This document shows positions 6,644 through 14,541 of a stretch of 64,000 nucleotides of DNA, in pieces (the first letter of the stretch is position 1; each line of letters opens with the position of its first letter). The notes under the pieces were generated by a model, which was not told the DNA's origin, ran no database searches, and saw only the letters and a program-made list of their open reading frames with translations. Where the stretch lies: the NCBI GenBank assembly GCA_963699215.1, contig OY969422.1:1674001-1738000 (forward strand). Direction: 5' to 3'. This DNA is from VRUE01 sp963699215 (GTDB lineage Bacteria > Actinomycetota > Thermoleophilia > Solirubrobacterales > 70-9). The translations under genes and the position numbers were made by a program.

Positions 6644-7051
6644 ATGGCAGGTGCGGCCAGGGATGGGAAAGGGCATTCACACGGCAAGGCCCGCCGTAGA
6701 AAGGCGCAGAAGAAACCCCAGGGGGAAGATTTGACGCACGCACTCAATCACGAGGTGAGACGTGACATTTTGCGTCTCCTGCATTCATCTGCCGGCTCGT
6801 GTAGCTCCGGTGATATGGCGGCGAAGTTAAACCAAACGCCTGCCAGGGTTGGCTACCACATCCGGGTTCTTCGTCGGCATGGCGCTATCGCCTTGGCCGA
6901 AGTCGAACCCGTACGAAACTCCATCAAGCATTTCTATGCCTCTAAGGTCGAAGCCCATCCGGTTGTCCTGGGCTTCCTAGAGAAAACTAAGAAGGCTGAT
7001 AAGGCACTCGCGTTAGGCCAAGACGACAAGCAAAAGAGTCGGGCTTCATGA
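6644..7051 (+). CDS. ArsR-like winged-helix regulator (135 aa)
   Basis: A basic N-terminal tail (about residues 1-28, rich in Lys/Arg) precedes a wHTH: LTHALNHEVRRDILRLLHSS, SSGDMAAKLNQTPARVGYHIRVLRRHGAIAL, then a wing and NSIKHFYASKVEAHPVV. The layout is ArsR/HTH_20-like without metal-binding cysteines at the usual places. A GGAG lies upstream of the ATG. The next gene starts in its stop codon (ATGA), so they are co-translated. A close copy is at 62879-63283. The promoter should lie in 6508-6640, where the TTTTAGTGCC..CAACTCGAAATGAATAG segment is conserved between the copies. Confidence 0.75.
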   Translation: MAGAARDGKGHSHGKARRRKAQKKPQGEDLTHALNHEVRRDILRLLHSSAGSCSSGDMAAKLNQTPARVGYHIRVLRRHGAIALAEVEPVRNSIKHFYASKVEAHPVVLGFLEKTKKADKALALGQDDKQKSRAS

Positions 7052-7344
7052 GCCCCGTCCCCCTTGCGAGCCAACCCAACTCTTCCGGTGATCACATCGT
7101 GTTGAGCCAGGGGGCTACGCAGCTCGAACGTGCAATCCTCGAACTCGTAGTGGAACTGCATCCCGACCACCTGACAGTCGCTGAGCTGATTCTGAAAGTG
7201 GCCGACGATCAAGACCACTCCGAAGGAGGGGCAGTCAAAGAGGCCATCACCGACTTAAGAAGCTCCGGCCTTCTCCGCTACATCGACGACACCGTCGCGC
7301 CAACGCACGCCGCGCTTTGCGCCGTCGCACTTCTCCTGTCCTGA
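7048..7344 (+). CDS. Small winged-helix-like protein (98 aa)
   Basis: Starts at ATG 7048, overlapping the stop of the wHTH gene by four bases. The sequence LERAILELVVELHPDHLTVAELILKV, then AVKEAITDLRSSGLLRYIDDTVAPT, reads as a wHTH with a wing, so it is probably a second regulator or partner of the first. In element D the corresponding position (from 63280) holds only a short frame of about 30 codons, so the gene seems to have been lost or replaced there. Function beyond DNA binding is unknown. Confidence 0.6.
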   Translation: MSPVPLASQPNSSGDHIVLSQGATQLERAILELVVELHPDHLTVAELILKVADDQDHSEGGAVKEAITDLRSSGLLRYIDDTVAPTHAALCAVALLLS

Positions 7345-7576
7345 TCTAGCTGCGGACAGCGCTGGGTGCTCCGCCACCGCTCGGAGGCTTCTCAACGAAT
7401 GGATGAGAGGCATTACTCCGATCTTTTGGACATACCCCCATGTTTGTTAATCCAGAAACCAGCTAGATCGCCGGAACGCCCACCTCCTCGTCACCGCGCT
7501 AAGCGGCCGGGAGGGAGGGGAGGCAAAATCCCGTCTCCCTCTGAGCCACGATCGGCACAGGAAGAAGGAGCAGGGA
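7345..7576. other. Intergenic region before the large secreted protein
   Basis: 232 bp. No gene or clear palindrome recognised beyond a GAAGGAGCAGGGA ribosome site just before ATG 7577. This is where the layout of element A departs from that of element D. Confidence 0.4.
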
Positions 7577-9862
7577 ATGTCCCCTCGATCGAGTGGACCG
7601 GTCCAAAGACCGGTCGCGGTGGCCCTATGTCTGATGTTGGCCTGCGTCGGCTTTGCAGCCGTCGTCGCATCGAAGGCCGACGCCGCCAACTACAAGATGG
7701 TCCTTTGCGCCGCCGGCAACGGGTCAAACGGCTTCGACACGGCGACCAACACCACGAGCCCGCAGAACCCAGGCGGAATCTTCAGCTTCGAGAACCACTG
7801 CGGTCCGGCTCCGGACCCCGCCGGCAACCACGCCTTCCTGCGGATCGCCGAGAACCAGTCCGCCGGCAGCGCGGGAGAGAGCGCCTACGGCAGCATCTCC
7901 TGGACGGTGCCGCCTTGGGTGGCGATCCTCGCCGCCGGCGGCTACACGCGCGAGCCCGCCGCCTTCAATGACGGCTGGCGCGGCCGCTTTTGGGGCGAAG
8001 ACTTCGGCGGTGGCGGGCACCACATCCTCCTGCAAGGGGCAGGGCTTCCCAACTCGGACTTCAGATGGGCGCCGACGCCGGTCTTCGCGTCGCACCTTTG
8101 GCCTTTCCCGGCCTATGGCAACTATCGACGCTTCGTCTTCGAGCTCACCTGCATGCGGCCCGGCCGCTGCGATAACGCCGGCCTAAACGCGGTCGATGCC
8201 AACACGATCGTTCTCGTCCTCTCCGATGAGCAAAGCGCCCAGGTCGCCTTCACCAACGGCTCGCCGCTGATGCAGGGGGGCTGGGTTCGCGGCAGCCACA
8301 GCGTCACTTGGAACGTCTCCGAGAAGGGCTCGGGCTTGCGTTGGGAGCGGCTGCTCATCAACGGCGCCCAGCGCCACCAGATCGACCACGGCCCGGCTTG
8401 TGACCTCGGCTCCTCACAGCCCAACGGAGAGTTCGCCAGGCGCTTTCAGCCCTGCCCGACGGGCGGTCCCTACGCCCACTCCTACACGCTCGACACGGCA
8501 ACCGTCCCCGACGGCTCGGCGAGCATCGAGATCTGCGCCGAGGACTACGGGCAAGCCGTCGGCCTGAACGGCACCGGATCGGACAGCTGCGAGCGGCGCT
8601 CGATCCACGTCGACAACACCGCCCCGGGGGCGCCGAGCGGCCTGCGAGTGAGAAGCGCAAACCCGCAGCGCTATCTGGAGCGCTTCGACGCGGTCTTCTC
8701 GCTGCCGCCGAACGAGGGATCGCCGATCGTCAAGGTCCACTACCAGCCGATCGACGCCGCCGGCCGCGCGGTTATGCCCGAGCAGGTCCTGACGGGCACG
8801 AACCCGACCGAGATCATCGACGTCTCGGCTCCCTCAAAGCCGGGCGACTATCGCCTCCGAGTATGGCTTGAGGATGCCGTCGGCCACCTCGGCGCGCCGG
8901 CCCTCGCGCCGATCCCCCGTGACACGACGCCGCCCGCGGCGCCGCAGAGCGTCTCGGTCGCCGCGCCCACCACCTCCCGGGTGCTGGAAGGCTTCGATTT
9001 GCGCTGGCGCAACATCCGCGACGAGGGCTCGCCGATCGACGCCGCCCACTACCAGGTGCTTGACCGGGCGGGATCGGTGGTCGTCCCGACCACCGACGTA
9101 GCGGGCGAGAGCATTGAGGCGATCTCCGATCTCCGGACTCCCCGCGAGCGCGGCAGCTACATCCTGCGCCTTTGGCTCTCCGATGCCGAGGGCAACGTCG
9201 GCGCTCCCATCAGCGCTCCGCTGGCCTATGACTGCGTTCGCTCTGAGGCGAGCGGCGGGGTGGCGCTGAGTGCCGGCCTCGGGGCCGAGCGCCGCGCCGA
9301 CCAGGTCGTTCGCCAGGGCGAGGGGGCGACGCTCACCGGCACCCTTCGCGGCGCCGGGAGCGGAGCCGCAGGGGCGGCGCTGTGCGTCTTCAGCAGCGTT
9401 CTCACCGACACCTCTCGCGAGTTCCTGGGCATCGCGCTGAGCGCGGAGGACGGCAGCTATCGCTTCGCCATCGAGCCCGGACCCTCGCGCGGGCTGAGCG
9501 TGCTCTATCGCCCCGATCAGCGCCAGCTGCACGCCGAGGCCACCCTCTACACGCGGGTTCGGCCGACGTTCGAAGTCAAGCGGCGAGTGGTGCGAAACGG
9601 GCAAGTCGCCCACTTCTTCGGCGAGATCCCAGGACCCCACAACGATCACGTCGTCGTCGTGCTCCAGGTCAAGCAGGGCGAGGGCTGGAGGGCCTTCCGC
9701 CGCTACCGGACCAGGGCCAACGGGCGCTATGCGCTGCGCTGGCGCTTCACCCACACGACCGCTCCCACCACCTACGTCATGCGGGCGCAGGTGCGAAGCA
9801 CGGTCGGCTACCCCTACCTACAGGGCGATTCGAGGCCGTTGGCGATGCGAGTCGTTCCTTAG
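7577..9862 (+). CDS. Large secreted multi-domain Ig/FnIII-like surface protein
   Basis: 761 residues. A signal peptide (VAVALCLMLACVGFAAVVASKADA) is followed by an N-terminal domain of about 310 residues with several cysteines, then beta-sandwich repeats: segments beginning DNTAPGAPSGLRV and DTTPPAAPQSVSV each run about 100 residues and share the pattern EGSPI-----YQ--D-AG. A final part (about 575-761) resembles carboxypeptidase-regulatory-like or Ig-like folds (ATLTGTLRG, FEVKRRVVRNGQ). No sortase motif or C-terminal membrane helix is seen. Most likely an exported adhesin or envelope protein carried as ICE cargo or used in mating-cell contact; the role is inferred. Confidence 0.7.
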   Translation: MSPRSSGPVQRPVAVALCLMLACVGFAAVVASKADAANYKMVLCAAGNGSNGFDTATNTTSPQNPGGIFSFENHCGPAPDPAGNHAFLRIAENQSAGSAGESAYGSISWTVPPWVAILAAGGYTREPAAFNDGWRGRFWGEDFGGGGHHILLQGAGLPNSDFRWAPTPVFASHLWPFPAYGNYRRFVFELTCMRPGRCDNAGLNAVDANTIVLVLSDEQSAQVAFTNGSPLMQGGWVRGSHSVTWNVSEKGSGLRWERLLINGAQRHQIDHGPACDLGSSQPNGEFARRFQPCPTGGPYAHSYTLDTATVPDGSASIEICAEDYGQAVGLNGTGSDSCERRSIHVDNTAPGAPSGLRVRSANPQRYLERFDAVFSLPPNEGSPIVKVHYQPIDAAGRAVMPEQVLTGTNPTEIIDVSAPSKPGDYRLRVWLEDAVGHLGAPALAPIPRDTTPPAAPQSVSVAAPTTSRVLEGFDLRWRNIRDEGSPIDAAHYQVLDRAGSVVVPTTDVAGESIEAISDLRTPRERGSYILRLWLSDAEGNVGAPISAPLAYDCVRSEASGGVALSAGLGAERRADQVVRQGEGATLTGTLRGAGSGAAGAALCVFSSVLTDTSREFLGIALSAEDGSYRFAIEPGPSRGLSVLYRPDQRQLHAEATLYTRVRPTFEVKRRVVRNGQVAHFFGEIPGPHNDHVVVVLQVKQGEGWRAFRRYRTRANGRYALRWRFTHTTAPTTYVMRAQVRSTVGYPYLQGDSRPLAMRVVP

Positions 9863-9926
9863 GTCGGGGCTCGCCGAGCTGGGCATCGTCCGCCGCGCCT
9901 TCACGGATGCGAGCGACGGGAGAGGG

Positions 9927-10022
9927 GCGAGGGCTCGAACTCGCCCTCGCTTGGCCGATCCCCCGCATGGTCGCACGCTCCGCGTGCGAGGCGGGGGCAT
10001 CGGCTCTCGCATCGGGCGAGAG
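9927..10022 (+). promoter_or_regulatory. Three consecutive hairpins in the parB leader
   Basis: Between the secreted-protein stop and ParB start lie GCGAGGGC...GCCCTCGC (about 9927-9951), TCGCACGC-TCC-GCGTGCGA (about 9969-9987) and GCTCTCG-N7-CGAGAGC (about 10002-10022). They precede the AAGGAG ribosome site of parB. Similar GC hairpins occur at other gene junctions of this strand, so they may be terminators, RNA-processing or stability signals. Confidence 0.45.
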
Positions 10023-10041
10023 CAAGGACAAAGGAGCGCTT

Positions 10042-11535
10042 ATGAGCGACCTAGCGACCCCCATGCTCGAGGTTGACCAGATCGAGGTGGTCGAGGGCTT
10101 CAACCCACGCACCCATATGGACCCCGACGCACTCGCGCGGCTTGCCGGCAGTCTCGACAAGACCGACGTGGTGCAACCGCTCACCGTTCGGCCCATCGAC
10201 GGTGGCAAGTTCGCTGTGGTCGCCGGGCATCGCCGGCTGGAGGCGGCGAAGCTGGCTGGGATCAAAAAGGTGCCCGTCCACGTTCGAAAGAACGGCAACG
10301 CTCGATCCGCGGCGCTGGCAGAGAACCTCCATCGCGAGGATCTCGACCCGATCGACACCGCCCACGGTCTCAAGGAGCTGGCCGAGGAACTGAGCCTGAG
10401 CACCCACAAGGAGATTGCCGAGGAGCTGGGGCTATCAAGCGGCTGGGTCAGCCAGCACCTTCGGCTGCTGAAGCTCCCGGAGGCTGTCCAAGCCCACATC
10501 GCCCAGGGAGACGTCCCGGTCGGGGCCGAGCGCGACCTGAGAGTGATCGCCGAGGTCTCGCCGCGATTCGCCGAGTGCGTCTGCGAGCTGGCGAAGCGCA
10601 AGAAGCTCAAAGGTCGCGAGTTCGTCGATCGCTTCGACGAGCTTCTTATCGAGACCTCAGAAGCGCGCTTCCAGGACAAGCCGGCGATGATCGATCCCGC
10701 TTCCGTGCGGCTGAGCGAAGTCATCGCCGACACCGACAAGCGCCGCGATCTCCGCGACCGCTACCAGGCGACCTGGCCCTTCCCTCTCAACGATGACCCG
10801 GTACTTCGACTTCACAAAGCCGAAGTCGACGCGGCCCGCGCCGCCGGCTGTCTGATCGAGCATCAGATCGATCACGGCGAATGGACTTCGACCCTCTCCT
10901 TCATCACCGACCGCGAGTTCGCCGCCGACCTGGTCGTGCGGGCGGTTGAGGGACGCGAGCAGGAAGAGGAGGAGGGGGAGAAACGGGAAGGGAAGTTGCC
11001 TGTCAGCGCCGACCAGGCCAAGGAGGAGCGGCGAACCCAGCGCGAGGAAGCAAAGGAGAAGGCGGTCAAGGCCCGGAGCTGGAACGAAGAACTGGGGTGC
11101 AACCTGCTCAAACGCCGCGGCGGGGCCAGCCGCAAGCAGCACTCGCTTGCCCGGGCCAAGGCGCTTGCCGCGATCCTTCTCGCCGACCATGACACTCTGC
11201 CGGCCCGTGGGCTCCGCTTCGTCGCCCCACAGCTGCAGGAGGTCGAGGTCAAGAAGCTGAAATCAGGCAAATCGCGCGAGAAGACCAACTACGCAGATCC
11301 CGAGCAGTGCGCGGAGTTCCTGTGGAAGCGAGCCGAGGGTGCCCGTTCGGCCGAAGAGGTCCTTGAGATCCTCGGCGATGCGGTGATCGCCGCGATGCTG
11401 GCCGACGAGCAGGAGCTGCCTCGCTCAAGGCGGGTGGGCGGCTACCTTCGCGCCCAGAAGAGGGTCGAGAAGCTGCTCGCCGCCGACATCAAGTCGGTGC
11501 GTCCGCGGCGTCGGCGCCGCAAGGGCGGCAAGTAA
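10042..11535 (+). CDS. ParB/Spo0J-family DNA-binding protein
   Basis: 497 residues from ATG 10042 (AAGGAG seven bases upstream). The N-terminal ParB nuclease-like/CTPase domain (about 10-105) has the signature GHRRLEAAKLAG and AALAENLHREDLDPIDTAHGLKEL, followed by the HTH KEIAEELGLSSGWVSQHLRLLKLPE. The C-terminal half (about 240-497) is long, charged and basic, ending RRRRRRKGGK. There is no ParA partner gene nearby, which is common for ParB-like proteins of ICEs, where they serve as regulators or as plasmid-stage maintenance factors. It heads a run of genes for ssDNA handling (DprA, SSB, OB-fold protein, relaxase). Confidence 0.9.
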   Translation: MSDLATPMLEVDQIEVVEGFNPRTHMDPDALARLAGSLDKTDVVQPLTVRPIDGGKFAVVAGHRRLEAAKLAGIKKVPVHVRKNGNARSAALAENLHREDLDPIDTAHGLKELAEELSLSTHKEIAEELGLSSGWVSQHLRLLKLPEAVQAHIAQGDVPVGAERDLRVIAEVSPRFAECVCELAKRKKLKGREFVDRFDELLIETSEARFQDKPAMIDPASVRLSEVIADTDKRRDLRDRYQATWPFPLNDDPVLRLHKAEVDAARAAGCLIEHQIDHGEWTSTLSFITDREFAADLVVRAVEGREQEEEEGEKREGKLPVSADQAKEERRTQREEAKEKAVKARSWNEELGCNLLKRRGGASRKQHSLARAKALAAILLADHDTLPARGLRFVAPQLQEVEVKKLKSGKSREKTNYADPEQCAEFLWKRAEGARSAEEVLEILGDAVIAAMLADEQELPRSRRVGGYLRAQKRVEKLLAADIKSVRPRRRRRKGGK

Positions 11536-11580
11536 GAGCGGCACGGGGGGAGGGCGCGACTAAGTCGGGCTCTCCCCCCG

Positions 11581-11722
11581 CTAGGCGTTCACGGCAGCCG
11601 GGTCTGACGTGTGGCTGTGGATCGGTCATGGCTGAACGCCTAGCAGACCTCCCCCGACCGGCTGCGCCGGCCTCCTCCGGCCCGCTGTGGCTGCGCCATG
11701 ACCGATCCACAGCCACACGTCA
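11581..11722. repeat. Nested inverted repeats (28-bp and 11-bp perfect arms)
   Basis: 28-bp perfect inverted repeat: 11605-11632 and 11695-11722, with 62 bp between. Nested in it is an 11-bp pair CTAGGCGTTCA (11581-11591) and TGAACGCCTAG (11633-11643). The right 28-bp arm contains the ATG and first codons (MTDPQPHV) of the next gene, so the left arm is an inverted copy of that start. The structure could be a fold-back RNA closing the start region, or a trace of a small inversion. Confidence 0.7.
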
Positions 11723-11979
11723 GGAAGCCCACTCCGAAGCAGCTCGACTACCTGAAGGACCTCGCGATGAAGGCGGGACAGTCGTTCCCTTACCCGCAGA
11801 GCTTCGCGCAGGCGGATGTGCAAATCAGGCGCCTGAAGCGCACCAAGCGCACTTCGGCAGCCGACCGCAGGAGGGAGGCCCGCCAGGTCCGGCAGGACTT
11901 CGCCGAGCGCCGCGGCGGGTCCGCCGCCGTTCGCCCCTCGGAGATCAGCGGCTACGGCTCAAGCGCGACCTGGCGATAG
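11698..11979 (+). CDS. Small conserved ICE/plasmid protein (93 aa, DUF3072-like)
   Basis: The segment TPKQLDYLKDLAMKAGQ followed by a helix and IRRLKRTKRTS resembles the short helical domain (T-x-K-Q-x-x-Y-L-x-x-L) common in plasmid and ICE proteins and in DUF3072. The rest is basic and of low complexity. The start codon lies inside a 28-bp inverted-repeat arm and has no ribosome site in front, so its translation may depend on that structure. It lies between parB and dprA on the same strand. Function unknown. Confidence 0.5.
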   Translation: MTDPQPHVRKPTPKQLDYLKDLAMKAGQSFPYPQSFAQADVQIRRLKRTKRTSAADRRREARQVRQDFAERRGGSAAVRPSEISGYGSSATWR

Positions 11980-12010
11980 GCCAGGGAGGCAACGCTCCCA
12001 GGGTGCGGGC

Positions 12011-12062
12011 GACGCCTCCCGATTTTGGCACGGCTCCGCCGTGCCTTGGGTCGGCGAAACCG
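12011..12062 (+). repeat. Hairpin repeat unit, copy 1
   Basis: The GACGCCTCCCGAT box, perfect hairpin GGCACGGC-TCC-GCCGTGCC (12027-12045) and TTGGGTCGGCGAA box are repeated at about 13078-13126 before the next gene. Both copies end a few dozen bases before a strong ribosome site. Confidence 0.6.
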
Positions 12063-12100
12063 CCCGCCTCTATGGCGGGCCACTCACTAGGAGGATTGAC

Positions 12101-13036
12101 ATGAGCAGCCCACACGCCTGCCTGAAGTGTCTCCGGCGGACCTGGCTCCTTGGCCTGGCCGCCCCCTACATCGAGAAGACCCTCAGCAGCTCGCCTGCCA
12201 CGAGCGTCCCCGGAGTGCTGCGCCTCGGCAACGAGGATCTCGTCGAGCTCGTCGCCCATCAGACGGGCCTCCGGCTCCTCGCCCGCGTCGAGGCGATGCT
12301 CGAGGGCAACTTCGAGCAGGACCTGCAAGCTAGCTCCTGCTGGGCTGTCTGCCGCCACGACGACCTCTACCCAGACTCTTTGCGCGACGCCACCGACGCT
12401 CCTTGGGCGCTGGTCGGTCGCGGCGACACTGCCCGCCTCGCAGACTTCGACTGGAGCGAGACGGTGACGATCGCCGGTGCCCGCCGCGCCACGACCTACG
12501 GACGCGAGGTCGCCCGCACCCTGGGCCACGATCTCGCCGCCGCGGGGATCACCGTCACCAGCGGGCTCGCATTCGGAGTCGATGCCTGCGCCCATCGCGG
12601 CGCACTCGAATCGGGGCGGACCATCGCGATCCTCGGCTGCGGCCCCGATATCGCCTATCCGGCTACGCACCGATCGCTCTGGCGGCGCATCTGCGAGGGC
12701 GGGCTCGTCATCTCCGAGCTGCCCCCCGGCACCGGCGCTTGGCGGTGGACCTTCCTCGCTCGCAATCGGATCATGGCCGCGCTGGCAGGAATGACCGTGT
12801 TGATCGAGGCGTCAGAGCGCTCCGGCTCGATGGTCACCGCCGACTTCGCCCGCGCCCTCGGCCGTGAGTTAGGCGCTGTGCCGGGACCGGTCACCTCGCG
12901 CATCTCGGCTGGTCCCAACAGCCTTCTGGCCGGTGGCGCTCACGTCGTCCGCAACACCCAGGACGTTCTCAACGTCCTGGGTGGCAAGAGCCGGAAGCCG
13001 GGCCGGGTCCCCGACCGGCCATCCACTCGTCCCTAG
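12101..13036 (+). CDS. dprA: DprA/Smf family DNA-processing protein
   Basis: 311 residues from ATG 12101, with AGGAGG seven bases upstream. The C-terminal two-thirds carry the DprA Rossmann signature: TIAGARRATTYGREVARTLGHDLA, ITVTSGLAFGVDACAHRGAL, IAILGCGPDIAYPATHRSL, then SELPPGTG, FLARNRIMAALAGMTVLIEA and GSMVTADFARALGRELGAVPG. DprA binds ssDNA and loads RecA in natural transformation. ICEs often carry a copy, where it probably protects incoming strands or promotes recombination. It is shorter than chromosomal DprA, with a divergent N-terminal region and no C-terminal winged helix. Confidence 0.9.
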   Translation: MSSPHACLKCLRRTWLLGLAAPYIEKTLSSSPATSVPGVLRLGNEDLVELVAHQTGLRLLARVEAMLEGNFEQDLQASSCWAVCRHDDLYPDSLRDATDAPWALVGRGDTARLADFDWSETVTIAGARRATTYGREVARTLGHDLAAAGITVTSGLAFGVDACAHRGALESGRTIAILGCGPDIAYPATHRSLWRRICEGGLVISELPPGTGAWRWTFLARNRIMAALAGMTVLIEASERSGSMVTADFARALGRELGAVPGPVTSRISAGPNSLLAGGAHVVRNTQDVLNVLGGKSRKPGRVPDRPSTRP

Positions 13037-13077
13037 CGGCGCTCTGTCGAGTGTCCCGCTGGCCGCTGGGCGGGCGG

Positions 13078-13126
13078 ACGCCTCCCGATGCTGGCACGGC
13101 TTCGCCGTGCCTTGGGTCGGCGAACC
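13078..13126 (+). repeat. Hairpin repeat unit, copy 2
   Basis: Near-identical to 12011-12062: the GACGCCTCCCGAT box, GGCACGGC-TTC-GCCGTGCC (13093-13111), then TTGGGTCGGCGAA. The loop differs by one base, while the stem is unchanged. Confidence 0.6.
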
Positions 13127-13167
13127 GGCCGCCCAGCGGGGGCGGGCTTCGCACAGGAGGTCAGATC

Positions 13168-13656
13168 ATGAGCGCCTTTGTCGTCGACCCCTCCCACATC
13201 GACGTGATGCTGAGCGTTGCCATCAACGGACCAAAGGAAACGTGGCCCCGCCGTTGGACGGGCACCTATGTCAACGAGCTGATGGATGACGGCCAAACGG
13301 GTCCGGTGACCCGCGAGACCGCGGATCTGGCAGGCCGCGCGCTATTGCGCGAGTGCATCGCATCGGTCTCCTATCGATATGACGGACTCCCCGGTCCCTC
13401 TCCAGACCCCGAGCAATACGAATGGACCGATTTCGGGAGGCTCCTCACCCCCATAGAGACCTGCCGTGCAATCGACGGATTCGAGTATCAGTCCTGTGAG
13501 CATCCTGGCTGGTGGAACAGCGGAGCGAACATTTTTTGCCACCGCTTCCGCGGGGACCTGGTTCGCTGCATGAAGGGATATGAAGAGGCCGAGTGGCACT
13601 GGACGGCCGAGAAGGCGCTGGCCCGGGCACCGCGGCGGGGGCCGGGCATTAGGTGA
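13168..13656 (+). CDS. Uncharacterised ICE protein (162 aa)
   Basis: Start at ATG 13168 with AGGAGG upstream. It begins MSAFVVDPSHIDVMLSVAIN and later has LLRECIASVSYRYDGLPG, which I recognise only as a pattern of small proteins found on plasmids and ICEs. The later part is rich in Trp, Cys and His (CRAIDGFEYQSCEHPGWW), which might bind metal. No enzyme motif is certain. Its place between dprA and ssb suggests a role in DNA processing or in evading host defences, which is inference only. Confidence 0.5.
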   Translation: MSAFVVDPSHIDVMLSVAINGPKETWPRRWTGTYVNELMDDGQTGPVTRETADLAGRALLRECIASVSYRYDGLPGPSPDPEQYEWTDFGRLLTPIETCRAIDGFEYQSCEHPGWWNSGANIFCHRFRGDLVRCMKGYEEAEWHWTAEKALARAPRRGPGIR

Positions 13657-13831
13657 GCACCCGCCTCCTTTGGAGAGGCAGTCCAATTTCCTCACGCCAG
13701 GCTGGCACGCGCCGCCCCCGCTACAACCCCCACAAGGGGGGTTCCCCTCGCCTCCGGCTCGGTTCCGCGCGTTCGGTCGCGCGCCCTACCTGGGCTCGTC
13801 AATCGAACAACCCCTCCAAAGGAGGCCCGAA

Positions 13832-14257
13832 GTGCAGAACATGAACGTCGTCGTCCTCACCGCCAACCTGACCCGGGATCCCGAGCTGCGCCACACCAAC
13901 GGCGGAACCCCCTACTGCAACCTGGGCATCGCGGTGAACGGCAGCCGCAAGGACGCAAACACTGGCGAGTGGGTCGATGATCCGAACTTCTTCAACGTCA
14001 CCGTCTGGGGTGCCCGCGGCGAGCGCTGCGCCGAGTTTCTGAAGAAGGGAAGCCCGGTCGCAATCGAGGGTCGTCTGGATTGGAACGCGAGCGGCGAGGG
14101 CAAAGACCGACGCGAGTATGTCTCGATCGTCGCCAGGCAGGTCCAGTTCCTCGGCACCAAGCCGCAGAAAGATGAAGCCAGCGATGAGTCGAGCGAGTCC
14201 GAGAGCGCAGAGCTCGCCGGGGTCGGCGCCTCCGGGGACGAGGACATTCCCTTCTAG
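13832..14257 (+). CDS. ssb: Single-stranded DNA-binding protein
   Basis: 141 residues. The start is GTG 13832, chosen because AAAGGAGG lies seven bases upstream; ATG 13841 is the alternative. The OB-fold is complete: VVVLTANLTRDPELRHT, the FFNVTVWGARGERCAEFLKKGSPVAIEGRLDW core and REYVSIVARQVQFLG. The tail is acidic and ends DEDIPF, the conserved C-terminal tip through which SSB recruits partner proteins. Probably coats transferred or replicating single strands of the element. A strong terminator follows immediately. Confidence 0.95.
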   Translation: MQNMNVVVLTANLTRDPELRHTNGGTPYCNLGIAVNGSRKDANTGEWVDDPNFFNVTVWGARGERCAEFLKKGSPVAIEGRLDWNASGEGKDRREYVSIVARQVQFLGTKPQKDEASDESSESESAELAGVGASGDEDIPF

Positions 14258-14274
14258 CCAGCCCATTCAGATCG

Positions 14275-14306
14275 AAAAGAGGCCCGGCAGACGCCGGGCC
14301 TCTTTT
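14275..14306. terminator. Rho-independent terminator after ssb (bidirectional)
   Basis: 14-bp perfect stem: AAAAGAGGCCCGGC (14275-14288), loop AGAC, GCCGGGCCTCTTTT (14293-14306). The A-run and T-run on either side make it able to stop transcription in both directions. Confidence 0.85.
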
Positions 14307-14404
14307 GCTGGGAGGTGCGTCGCCGCTCTTGCCGACGCAGACAAGGACAGCTGGGCCTGCCGGTGGACCCGGGTGCCGGCGGAGGCGTGCTCACCTGCCT
14401 TTCA

Positions 14405-14491
14405 GCCTAGCCCGGGCACCGTCCCGCGCAAGGGGCTTCGCCCCTTCCCCTCGCTGCGCTCGGTGCGCGGGCCGGATGTCCCGGGCTTTTT
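14405..14491 (+). terminator. Large hairpin with T-run before the OB-fold gene
   Basis: AGCCCGGG near 14406 pairs with CCCGGGCT at about 14480-14487, followed by TTTTT. Inside it are further hairpins (AAGGGGCTTCGCCCCTT). It may terminate upstream read-through. Confidence 0.55.
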
Positions 14492-14541
14492 TGGCTGGCA
14501 AGTGAGCACGAGGCCCTGCGGGGCAGGAAAGGAAGGCGTAG

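Noticed and set aside
9382..10041. Extension of the ParB frame upstream to 9382
   Set aside because: This part overlaps the secreted protein in another frame and is Arg-rich shadow sequence; ATG 10042 has an AAGGAG and the ParB domain starts right after it.
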